A stretch of DNA of 64,000 nucleotides. It comes from Lamellibrachia columna (Eukaryota > Annelida > Polychaeta > Sabellida > Siboglinidae). Below, piece after piece: positions 45,401 to 58,172 of this stretch. The stretch's first letter is position 1, and each line of letters begins with the position of its first letter. The stretch spans positions 2,792,227-2,856,226 of the forward strand of contig OY759261.1 in assembly GCA_963662155.1 (NCBI GenBank), read 5' to 3'. Under the pieces are notes generated by a model. It was not told the DNA's origin. It saw only the letters and a program-made list of their open reading frames with translations, and did not search any database. The position numbers and the translations under genes were made by a program.

Positions 45401-48400
45401 GCAAACCACGATGAATGGACCATGCCCAAGTCAAGAAAAGTTAATCATGCCCAAGTCAAGACCAGTTAATCATGCCCAAGTCAAGAAAAGTTAATCATGC
45501 CCAAGACTACATAAACTGATCATGGTCAAGCTATAAAAAAATAGGTGTTTAATCAAAATCCGTAAAAACCTGCAGAATTTCAGAATGAGTCCACGGAATG
45601 ACCTATTATTTAACAAACCAGATGTCAACGTCTTAACATATATATATACATATATATATATGTATGTATGTACATACGTACATATGTATATATTCGACCT
45701 ATTAATCGTACATGCCCTAATTAGCATACACCCCCTTTTTAATCAACAGAATCCATAATTATTGTAATTTGACTAGTGTAGAACAACTGAAGTGTTTCCA
45801 TCTGGTGCTATCTAGATGGCGCCACTGTTCAGTCGTTCTACACTAGTCACCAAATTACACCACAGTTAACGTATTGTCTATAGAATTACACCACAGTAAA
45901 CGTATTGTCTATAGAATTACACCACAGTTAACGTATTGTCTATAAAATGTTGGTGTAAGTTTACTAGAACAGATTCACTGACATTTCTCCGTGGCCCAAT
46001 TTTTTCAAGCATATTGTACGCTTTTTAGTTCGAATACGGTATATATAAATAGACAGACAAAAGGAAGGACTCGCACCTGAACTACGACTTCTCTCCATAT
46101 GAAAAACGTCATCTTCATAACCTTCAGACGTGAACCTTCGGGCTTTTCTTGGAGTCTCTGTAGAAACTCTACGCTTCCGTTCATAGTACACAGCCCTCTC
46201 CGCTGCAGTATCCCTGTGTTCCCTGTAGTAGGACTCAAAGCGACTGGTGAAGTCATACCCACCCTCCGCTCCCACCCCAGGTCTCTCCCCGGTTGTCTCC
46301 CCCTTCCCGGGGGTCCCCAGGGCAGAATCCAGCTCCGAGAAATTCGTGCTGATCGAAGAGCTCAAATCGGGCGAGATGTCGGAAAACGTGAAATCGTCAC
46401 TCCCGCTGCTCGAATGAGACTGCTGGCGCGGCCCTGGTGGTATGTTGTCAGACAGCCGGAGATACACTTTTCCTTCACTACTGGCCGTTTCCGTGACAAC
46501 GTGCTCGTGGTATTCGGCGTAGAGGTCAGCATCACTATCGTCAGTGTTCCGCCCGGGCACGGGGTTGCGCTCTGTGAGAGGGGGCGGGGGAACTACGCTG
46601 AAACAAAGAGGCTCGTTGTTTTATTTTAAAATACTTTTAGGGTTTTTAAAAAAAAATTATTGCCATATTTCTGTTCATGTCGGTCAACAGCTTAACTTAT
46701 CATCTCAACAAACAACAGTGTCATTCTGCTCTTTATTTACTCACAATGTGAAGTTTGTTCAAAGTTGTCTGTAAATTTTTCGATGTTGGGTCAACTCCAT
46801 AATGAATGCAACAATAATGACCCAAGAGTAGGCATAAAGCCACAATATCTCACCTACAATCACATCTGTACAAATGGGGATGAAATCTGTACCACAGAAA
46901 CACCACTAATCTTATATCACCTTATTTATATTTGTATTGTTGAAGCATTTTTACAATGCACACATATTTTAATGCAGTTTCTATTTATATGGCTGTTTTT
47001 TTTATTATATTCTTCAAATATTGCTTATTCTGTTCTAATGTCACATTTTTTTACTGCACAACAAAATTTGTAACATGAAAATTATTCTTAAAACATTAAA
47101 GGATTAAGTCATAACATACACTGCACAGCTTAACCACTACAACTAAATTAAGCATTCATATCAATTACCATTAAAAATACTGAAACCAGGAAAACAAAAC
47201 TGTCCTGAAGTCAACATTACTCAGTGTATGTTTGTTTAAACAGGACACCAGTGGGGCAGGTGACACTTACAATGACACCAGTGGGATAGGTGACACTTAC
47301 AATTATTTAAACATGACACCAGTAGGACAGGTGACACTTACAATGACACCAGTGGGGTAGGTGACACTTACAATGACACCAGTGGGGCAGGTGACACTTA
47401 CAATGATTTAAACAGGACACCAGTAGGACAGGTGACACGATGACACCAGTGGGATAGGTGACACTTACAATGACACCAGTGGGGCAGGTGACACAATGAC
47501 ACCAGTAGGAGAGGTGACACAATGATTTAAACAGGACACCAGTAGGACAGGTGACACTTACAATGACACCAGTGGGATAGGTGACACCTACAATGACACC
47601 AGTGGGACAGGTGACACTTACAATGATTGATGTCACATTCCATCATGTTGATTAATTAGCACCTACGTTTTTCGGTTGATGATGGTGCGGCACTCTCCTG
47701 TTGAGGAGTCCCAAACCCTCAGTTGGCCGCCCAAACATGAGCTGATAATGAGTGGACCATCACAGGCAATACACTCCACCTCCTGTCAATCAAAATAGCA
47801 TTGTGTCAGGGGAGGTACTTCTACTACATTGTGTCGGGGGGTACTTCTACTACATTGTGTCGGGGGAGGTACTTCTACTACATTGTGTCGGGGGAGGTAC
47901 TTCTACTACATTGTGTCGGGGGAGGTACTTCTACTACATTGTGTCAGAGGAGGTACTTCTACTACATTGTGTCGGGGGGTACTTCTACTACATTGTGTCG
48001 GGGGAGGTACTTCTACTACATTGTGTCAGGGGAGGTACTTCTACTACATTGTGTTGGGGGGTACTTCTACTACATTGTGTCGGGGGAGGTACTTCTACTA
48101 CATTGTGTCGGGGGAGGTACTTCTACTACATTGTGTCAGGGGAGGTACTTCTACTACATTGTGTCGGGGGGGGGTACTTCTACTACACTGTGTCGGGGGA
48201 GGTACTTCTACTACATTGTATCGGGGGAGGTACTTCTACTACATTGTGTCGGGGGAGGTACTTCTACTACATTGTGTCGGGGGTACTTCTACTACATTGT
48301 GTCGGCGGAGGTACTTCTACTACATTGTGTCGGGGGAGGTACTTCTACTACATTGTGTCGGGGGAGGTACTTCTACTACATTGTGTCGGGGGAGGTACTT

Positions 48401-51400
48401 CTACTACATTGTGTCGGGGGAGGTACTTCTACTACATTGTGTCAGGGGAGGTATTTCTACTACATTGGATGGTGTTGGTTAACATCCACAGTAACGCTCA
48501 GAAGTCTGAGGATTTGTGAATATAATGTGGAACAGTTCTGAATTCATGAGACAACTGAACCACTGGACTGAATGATATATTACTAGACACTACTAAGCAA
48601 AAACTAATATTTTTGATAAAACATTCACATAGTCCCACCAAGAATAATTTCATCAGACCTCACCCTTTGATGGCTGCAAGGCTTAAAAATCGTTGAATGC
48701 TTGGTTAACTGTTGGGGGGATAGAGGTGAATACAATACAATACAATACAATACAATACAATACAATACAATACATTTATTCAAACAACAAACATAGTAAT
48801 GGCTACAATAGCCGTGATAATATATATATTTTTTCAGTGACGTAAAGAGATGTTTGAAAGGAATACACAAGAAGTTAAAATAACTTGTATATAATGTATC
48901 CCCTACATAGCTATTTGTTTAATAACACTTGAGTAATCAGAATATGTGCAATTAGAAAATACTGAATCACATGCAATTCAAATGCCTACATTTATAAGGC
49001 ATATAGTCCTATTATTTACATACTCAATAAACATGATACAAAAATTATTGAAATATTATATGTTCTGTTAATTCAGAACTAGTAACAGTAATGACCTGAG
49101 GCAAGAGACTGGGACTGGGACTGGGACTGGGATACTGTTCAGATTAATTTAACGGGAAGAACAGTAAAAAGTTAGATGATGTGTCACTTTGTGTGGACGG
49201 AGGGTCACTTGGTGTGGATGGAGAGGGACACTTGGTGTGGACGGAGGGTCACTTGGTGTGGATAGAGGAGGGACACTTGGTGTGGATAGGGGAGGGACAC
49301 TTGGTGTGGATGGAGAGGGACACTTGGTGTGGATAGAGGAGAGGGACACTTGGTGTGGATAGAGGAGAGGGACACTTGGTGTTGATAGATGAGGGACACT
49401 TGGTGTGGATACAGAGAGACACTTGGTGGTGATGGGGGAGGGACACTTGGCATGGATGGAGGAGGGACACTTGGTGTGGATAGAGGAGGGACACTTGGTG
49501 TGGATAAATGAGGGACACTTGGTGTGGATACAGAGAGACACTTGGTGGTGATGGAGGAGGGACACTTGGTGTGGATGGAAGAGGGACACTTGGTGTGGAT
49601 GGAGGAGAGACACTTGGTGTGGATGGAGGAGAGACACTTGGTGTGGATGGAGGTGGGACACTTGGTGTGGATGGAGGGACACTTGGTGTGTATAGGGGAG
49701 GGACACTTGGTGTGGATGGAGGAGAGACACTTGGTGTGGATGGAGAGGGACATTTGGTGTGGATGGAGGAGAGACACTTGGTGTGGATAGAGGAGAGGGA
49801 CACTTGGTGTGGATGAAGAGGGACACTTGGTGTGGATGGAGGGACACTTGGTGTGGAAAGGGGAGGGACACTTGGTGTGGATGGAGGAGGGACACTTGGC
49901 ATGGATGGAGGAGGGACACTTGGTGTGGATAGAGGAGGGACACTTGGTGTGGATAAATGAGGGACACTTGGTGTGGATACAGAGAGACACTTGGTGGTGA
50001 TGGAGGAGGGACACTTGGTGTGGATGGAAGAGGGACACTTGGTGTGGATGGAGGAGAGACACTTGGTGTGGATGGAGAGGGACATTTGGTGTGGATGGAG
50101 GAGAGACACTTGGTGTGGATAGAGAAGAGGGACACTTGGTGTGGATGAAGAGGGACACTTGGTGTGGATGGAGGGACACTTGGTGTGGATAGGGGAGGGA
50201 CACTTGGTGTGGATGGAGGAGGGACACTTGGTGTGGATGGAGGAGGGACACTTGGTGTGGATGGAGGAGAGGGACACTTGGTGTGGATGGAGGGACACTT
50301 GGTGTGGATAGGGGAGGGACACTTGGTGTGGATGGAGGTGGGACACTTGGTGTGGATGGAGGGACACTTGGTGTGGATGGAAGTGGGACACTTGGTGTGG
50401 ATGGAGGAGAGACACTTGGTGTGGATGGAGGTGGGACACTTGGTGTGGATGGAGGAGAGGGACACTTGGTGTGGATAGAGGAGAGGGACACGTGGTGTGG
50501 ATGGAGGAGAGACACTTGGTGTGGATGGAGGTGGGACACTTGGTGTGGATGGAGGGACACTTGGTGTGGATAGGGGAGGGACACTTGGTGTGGATGGAGG
50601 AGAGACACTTGGTGTGGATGGAGAGGGACATTTGGTGTAGATGGAGGAGAGACACTTGGTGTGGATAGAGGAGAGGGACACTTGGTGTGGATGAAGAGGG
50701 ACACTTTGTGTGGACGGAGGGTCACTTGGTGTGGACAGAGGAGGGACACTTGGTGTGGATGGAGAGGGACACTTGGTGTGGACGGAGGGTCACTTGGTGT
50801 GGACAGAGGAGGGACACTTGGTGTGGATGGAGAGGGACACTTGGTGTGGACGGAGGGTCACTTGGTGTGGATAGAGGAGGGACACTTGGTGTGGATAGGG
50901 GAGGGACACTTGGTGTGGATAGAGGAGAGGGACACGTGGTGTGGATGGAGAGGGGCACTTGGTGTGGATGGAGAGGGACACTTGGTGTGGATGGAGAGGG
51001 ACACTTGGTGTTGATGGAGAGGGACACTTGGTGTGGATGGAGAGGGACACTTGGTGTGGATGGAGGAGGGACACTTGGTGTTGATGGAGAGGGACACTTG
51101 GTGTGGATGGAGAGGGACACTTGGTGTGGATGGAGGAGGGACACTTGGTGTGGATGGGATGCGGAAGTGAATGCGATCCAGATCACAGGAAAAAGGTTGT
51201 AACAAAAGATCGTAACTAAGACAGGAGAACTGTGTAAAGTGGGATGTATGAAAGGGAGAGGAGGAGAAACACAAGTGGAAGGAGAAGGCTGCCAGTAGGG
51301 AGAAGTGGAAGGAGAAGGCTGCCAGTAGGGAGAAGTGGAAGGAGAAGGCTGCCAGTAGGGAGAAGTGGAAGGAGAAGGCTGCCAGTAGGGAGGAGCAGAA

Positions 51401-54400
51401 AGGGATAACAGCCGGGGCGGTGCAACAGTACAAGAACTAGACTCACCCCTTTATAATGGGAGCAACGAGGTAGAACAGAAGTTGAAATAAAACAAACGAG
51501 TCACCTGTGTGTGTCCTGCCAGTACTAGAGGTACGGCGTCTTGGATCTGGTTGAAATACAGCGAGTTTCTCTTGCGCCGCCGCCGCACATGGCCCCAACT
51601 GGACCGCCACCGGGCGTAATCGCGTGGACACATACACTTGTACAACATCATGAGAGCGTATGTCATCAGGATCGTGCTTGCAAAGCCAAGAATCAATGTC
51701 AGGATAAACTCTGTATTAGTTCGTGGGTATACGGTCAGTCGATGTCTCATGATCGCAAGGAAGCTCAGTGATTGGTTGGGAGCCTGAGTCAATCGCTGCT
51801 TGTCACCAGCCGTGTCGACAGGGCTGTATTTTGGGAAGAGCGCTGCTGTTTTTACCTCCAGGGGGTGCCGCTGTGCCAGGGCGTCGTCCGGCGAGATGAG
51901 CTTTGACAGGTGAATGCTGGGTAGGATTGTGATGTACCTGGAGTAAAAAGACATCTCTCATTTAGACAAGACTCAGCATATTTAAAAAACACTTAAAGAA
52001 ACAACAATTTTAATTAGCTAATGAGGAATAATGCTAACGTGTCACTTTCCCTATGTTTTAATAACCTGTAATATATTAATGATGGAAGTTCCATTTATAA
52101 TTATAATGTTTCATACTTACTTTTTTCATTTATTCTATTTTACACTGTTTATTTTTAACTAAATAGATATTTAATTTATGCAATTTATTTAATGTGATAA
52201 TAGCATGTTATGTTAATTAAGTCGATTAGGGTGCAATGTTAATTATATTATAAATATTATTATTATTCTTATTCTTACGAACAAACATGAGTGTTTATAC
52301 TTCACCTGGTGGACATGTCCTAACTATTTCCACAACGGATTTCAATAGTTTGTTGAAAGTAGTATATTTACTGTTAGCTTGTTGGAGTTTTAAAGTACCT
52401 CTCTATTCCCTCGTCAGTCTGAACAGTTCAGACTGATGAAGGGATAGAGAGGGTCTCGAAAGCTATGTTGAGCTAACATTTGAGACTCTGAAAGGTAGCT
52501 AATAATACTAGTGCCCTGCGCGGGCCTAGAATTTGATCCCAAGCCCGGCCCGCAATTAGCAGTTAGAGTCCAGGCCCGGCCCAGGCCCGCAATAATTTTT
52601 CAAGCCCGGCCCAGGCCCGCAAACTAGAATTTAGGCCCAGGCCCGACTCAGACCGTGAATGTTTGGCCCAGGCCCGGCCCGGCCCGGCCTGCAAGTTTCA
52701 GGCCCAGGCCCGGCCCATACCCGCGGGCCAAAGATGGGTAAGCCCGCGGCCCGCAAGCACGCGGCCCGCTAAGTTTAGAGAAGATAAACCTATAATCTTA
52801 TAACAAAGACGAAAAACAAATAAACTGTAAAACAGACTTATTGTTTTATTAAATAAAAAAGGTCCATAGTGTGCTGGATGAGTTCTAAAAATTCAGCACC
52901 ACCAACTTCTTCAAACTTACGAATATCCTGAAGAAAAATAAAGAAAAACTTCTTAGTGTCATTACTATTAAATATGGTAACATTTGTTATATTTGGCTTT
53001 AATGTATTGGTTTATTGTTAGGATAGGATATTTGTTTATCTAACCCTGACTTAACCCATATGCAAGCCATAATCCCAATTTATATTGTTAATTGAATTAG
53101 CTCAACTAAGTTAACATAATTTAATATATTTCAATTAAATGTCACCCACTGGCACAGACACCCAGTGGCATTTCCAGCAGGCCTGCAGTCACTAGCCTGA
53201 GACAGACATGTGTGAATTAGTACAAGTGTGAATGAATTAGGACTGGGGAGAAATACCAATTACCAACTGGGTTGGGTACTGGGTAGTGGGCTAGTGGCCT
53301 AGAGTGCACTTGGCAGTGGGCAGGTCTTTCAGATGGGCAATGTTTGGAGGGAAGACCTAGACAATAGAATGTCCACTGGTATGGTCAAAGGGTGATAAGT
53401 TGATTGTTAATCATGGCTTGATTGCCTCTGCAAATATTTCTAAAGTAAACATTTGGGGCTGGCTACTTCCAGCCAAGTGAACTTATGGGGTCATTAGATT
53501 CCATGCAAGGTCTCAATTTGCAACTATATAATACTAAAGAAATAATTTTAAGCATTCATTAAACGGAATTACAATTTATAAGTTTTTATTTAAAAAAATA
53601 AAGTAATAATCGGTGTTTTGTATGAATATTTTTATTATGTCCAGGCAGAGCCCGGCCCGGCCCGGCCCGGCCCGGCCCGGCCCGGCCCGGCCCGGCCCGC
53701 TCACACTAGGCCCAGGCCCGGCCCAAGCCCGATGTGTTTAAATTGTTTTCAGCCCAGGCCCGGCCCGGGCCTGCAGTATGTAGGCCCAGGCCCGGCCCGC
53801 GAGATTATGTTGAGGCCCGGCCCGGCCCGGCCCGCAGGCTGCGGGCCAGGCTTGGACCAAAAGTGCGGCCCGCGCAGGGCACTAGTAGCTATACTACTTT
53901 TAATATGAATCTAACAGTCCGGTACCTTAACTGAGTCCGTAACGTACCTTGCTCATACAACAGTTTACTCCTACAAAATTCCTACACCTGTTTGTAATAT
54001 TACCTTCCACATAAACTGTTTATTACACTACCTTCCATGTAAACAGTTTGCAATATTACCTTCCATGTAAACTGTTTGTTACATTATCTTCCACATAAAC
54101 TGTTTGTTATACTACCTTCCACATAAACTGTTACACTACCTTTCATGTAAACTGTTTGTTATACTACCTTCCATGTAAACTGTTACACTACCTTCCATGT
54201 AAACTGTTACACTACCTTCCATGTAAACTGTTTAGCATACTACCTTCCACCTAAACTGTTACACTACCTTCCATGTAAGCTGTTTGTTATACTACCTTCC
54301 ACCTAAACTGATACACTACCTTCCATGTAAGCTGTTTGTTATACTACCTTCCACCTAAACTGATACACTACCTTCCATGTAAGCTGTTTGGCATACTACC

Positions 54401-55260
54401 TTCCACCTAAACTGATACACTACCTTCCATGTAAAACTGTTTGGCATACTACCTTCCATGTAAACTGTTACACTACCTTCCATGCAAACTGTTCGGCATA
54501 CTACCTTCCACATAAACTGTTATACTACTTTCCATGTAAATTGTTCGGTACACTACCTTACATGTAAACTGTTACACTACCTTCCATGTAAACGGTTACA
54601 CTACCTTCCACGTAAACTTATATTGTAGAATCCCAGCAACTTCGGCCAATGCGTGTGTGACAGGTGGCGCCATGACTCCATGTCGTGGTGAGCGACCAAA
54701 GCGCTCCCGTGTTTTGCAGCCTCTTTCTCATCCACACTCGTCTGTTGCTTTTCCTCCGACTTTCTTTCCATCCAATCTTGTGACCGAGAGAATTTCTCAA
54801 ACGGTTTTAAACTTGGATGTGAGTTACTGGTGCTGCCACCTAGGTCATCAAGCTGCGTTGTGTTGGTGCCGGTGAGGTGATCGACTAGTCCTGTCTTGTA
54901 GACAATCAGTGCAATCCAAATGACGACGCAAGCCTAAAAATCAGTACTTTTGAAATAAACCAGCAAATTGTGGTTTATTTTTTATCTGTTTATACGGACT
55001 GTGAGACACTATTACGCATCCAGAATATGCATAACTTTTACATATAAAAGAATAAATTTGCAAAAGTTAACATAATTTATTATGTGAATATTACCCTTTG
55101 TAGAGAAAGAATTAAATGCTTGTGACAGACACGCACACGATTCTTTAATTAGCTAATGAGGACTAATGCTAACGTGTCACTTTCCCTATGTTTTAATAAC
55201 CTGTAATATATTAATGATGGAAGTTCCATTTATAACTATAATGTTTCATACTTATTTTGC

Positions 55261-55346
<86 letters not shown>

Positions 55347-58099
55347 GTGTGTATGTGTATGTATATGTATATATATATTTTCTAGGCCAAACCCAAATTA
55401 ATTTAATAGTTTGTCTGATGATTTCATCTAGACTAAATAACACATGTGCACAATTGAGTTAGCTGTAACTGTAGTCATTAGCAGATATGTTCAATTGTTT
55501 TTACATAAGTCTGAAACGAGACTAATCAAAGTGAAGAGGCAGTGTTAATGCTACATAAATACCCCCATTAACAAGTTATTTCCACTCACAAGAGCCCACA
55601 CACGTCCACCTTATAGCTTACCATGATGCCTCTTTGGGCAACTCGGGTTCTGGCCCAGAAATTCCACAGTCGAACCCGGCGGGGTAATTTGAGTACATAA
55701 GGCTGATCCCACCGTCCGTCCCCCCTCCCCAGGGCGTTGGGAGAGGGAGGAGGAGTGGGGAGCTGGTAGTACGATGCCGAGTGGTTCACGGTAAGACGTT
55801 GGGTCAGATGCAAGTTTGACAACTTCGCTTGTGGTGGATGTGGCGCACTCTGCAGACAAAAACAGACACTGTTAATGTTACCATGGAAACACAGTTTTTT
55901 TCACTATTTAAAATTAACAACTGGGGTCAACCCAGGTCAAAATAGCGATTTAATATATACAGAATGAAACTTGTAAACATAGTAAGTGTACTTGTTCATT
56001 ACTCTAAATAAAAAGTGAATATTTAGTGAGAAATGTTTAGCAACAATTAATAATCAAGATTTCAAAATTATCAGATCTTTTAGACATTTGATTTAAATAA
56101 GTCTTGTGAAATTCCATTTAGTTGACTCCTGACTTTCTAGTTTACATGTTACACGTTTGAGACCCCGTCACTATTTTGTAAGTCGTAGTGATATGAGTAA
56201 CGACAAATTTGATTCTTGCAATATATTAATCTGTGTAGTGATCATGCCAAGCTAATCATTACAAAACATAAAAACGTGAATAAGCATTGTACCTGGTACA
56301 TAAATATCATATGTATATTTACATAAAATACATTTGTTAAAATTCATATGATTTGCAATGTTTTGTTATTACGTTTAATTGTTATTACGTTTAATTGTTA
56401 TTACGTTTAATTGTTATTACGTTTAATTGTTATTACGTTTAATTGTTATTACGTTTAATTGTTATTACGTTTAATTGTTATTACATTTAATTGTTATTAC
56501 ATTTAATTGCATTCCGATGTGTTTCACAAAACTGACAACTAGTACAAACCTCGGCCATCAAACAGGTCAACACAGGACAGGACATCATCCCACCAGAGGG
56601 CACTGTCGTTGTCATGGAAACCTCAGACGATGAACTGTGGATGACACTCTGTCTCTGTAGGTCGGACAACTAAAACAGTGAACTAGTGTAAATTAAACAT
56701 GTCCATCTAGAAGGTATCTGTCACATCAGTGTCTATTAAAATATCACGTTTCTACATGGGAACCAGGACATTAATCAAAGGCACTACACACGTAGATGAA
56801 AATAGTACAAGTGAAAAAAGCCTCCTTTATCATGAGAATGTTTCACAGTCCTAAAACACGACGTTTTCAGCCTTTGTTTCTAGAAAACAATCAGTGGCCT
56901 ATCAAGTATGGTTATGAAACATTCAGGAAACTTACGAGTAACCAGACTCCTAAATGTAACAAACTGGTAAATGAACCACAGAAGGATCTGTATAATTAAT
57001 TCTCACAAGGATGTAAACGGCGGTTATTCAGTAACATTATCAGACTTTTAGCTCAATAAACATAACATGGAAGCCACATAGCACACACCAGATGCCACGA
57101 CGTTTGTAAACACTAAACAGTTTATCTTATATTAAAAAAAAGGGAAGACGATGGGAATAACAGGACTTAACTGGTGCCTGGCTCATTCCCTAGGGTTGTC
57201 AACAGGACTTAACTGGTGCCTGGCTCATTCCCTAGGGTTGTCAACAGGACTTAACTGGTGCCTGGCTCATTCCCTAGGGTTGTCAACAAGGATTGGATGG
57301 GGCAGAGTAGGAACATTTACTTGTTTTAGTGTGTCACCGTCCACCTCCCTGTCTACCTCACTGTCCACCTCACTGAGAAGTCACCTACCTCCATGCATCT
57401 GATGTTTACAGAGAGAATGGTCGTAAAGAAGAGGGTCTGTAGGAAGAAACCACCTACCTCCATGCATGTGATGTCTGTAGAGAGTATGGTCATAAAGAGG
57501 GTCTGTAGGAAGAAGGCAACTACCTCCATGCGTCTGATGTCGATAGAGAGAATGGTCGTAGAGAAGAGGGTCTGTAGGAAGAAACCACCTACCTCCATGC
57601 ATGTGATGTCTGTAGAGAGTATGGTCATAAAGAGGGTCTGTAGGAAGAAGGCAACTACCTCCATGCATCTGATGTCGATAGAGAGAATGGTCGTAAAGAA
57701 GAGGGTCTGTAGGAAGAAGTCATCTACCTCCATGCATTTGATGAGAATAGAGAGAACGGTCATAAAGAAGAGGGAAGAAGTCACGTACCTCGTACAGAGG
57801 GTCTGTAGTCACCTAATTCCATGCATCTGATGTTTATAGAGAAAACGGTCGTAAAGAAGAGGGTCTGTAGTCACCTACCTCCAAACGCCTGATGTCTATT
57901 GAGAACAGTTGTAAATATGAGGGTCTGTAGGAAGAAGTCACCTACTTCCATGCGTCTGATGTCTATAGAGAGAACGGTCGTAAAGAAGAGGATCTGTAGG
58001 AAGAAGTCTGAGAGAAGTCCAACCACGGCAAACAGACAGAACTCCTGCAGGGACATGTTAACTTTTCTTATATTTGTGCAACACAAACACATACACATA

Positions 58100-58172
<73 letters not shown>

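Noticed and set aside
46099..46629. 176-codon plus-strand ORF
   Set aside because: Shadow of SCAP exon S10 on the opposite strand.
47752..48541. Three overlapping plus-strand ORFs of 217-255 codons
   Set aside because: Minisatellite of about 28 bp; the three frames encode permutations of the same repeat.
49149..51202. Minus-strand ORFs of ~510 codons (STPSVP/HTKCPS)
   Set aside because: Frame-free minisatellite with short units inside a SCAP intron; no start context, no conserved domain.
53618..53908. Pro/Gly/Ala/Arg-rich ORF ([10 protein letters not shown])
   Set aside because: Product of the GGCCCG repeats at the transposon end.
55166..55462. YIYIYI ORF
   Set aside because: TA microsatellite translated.
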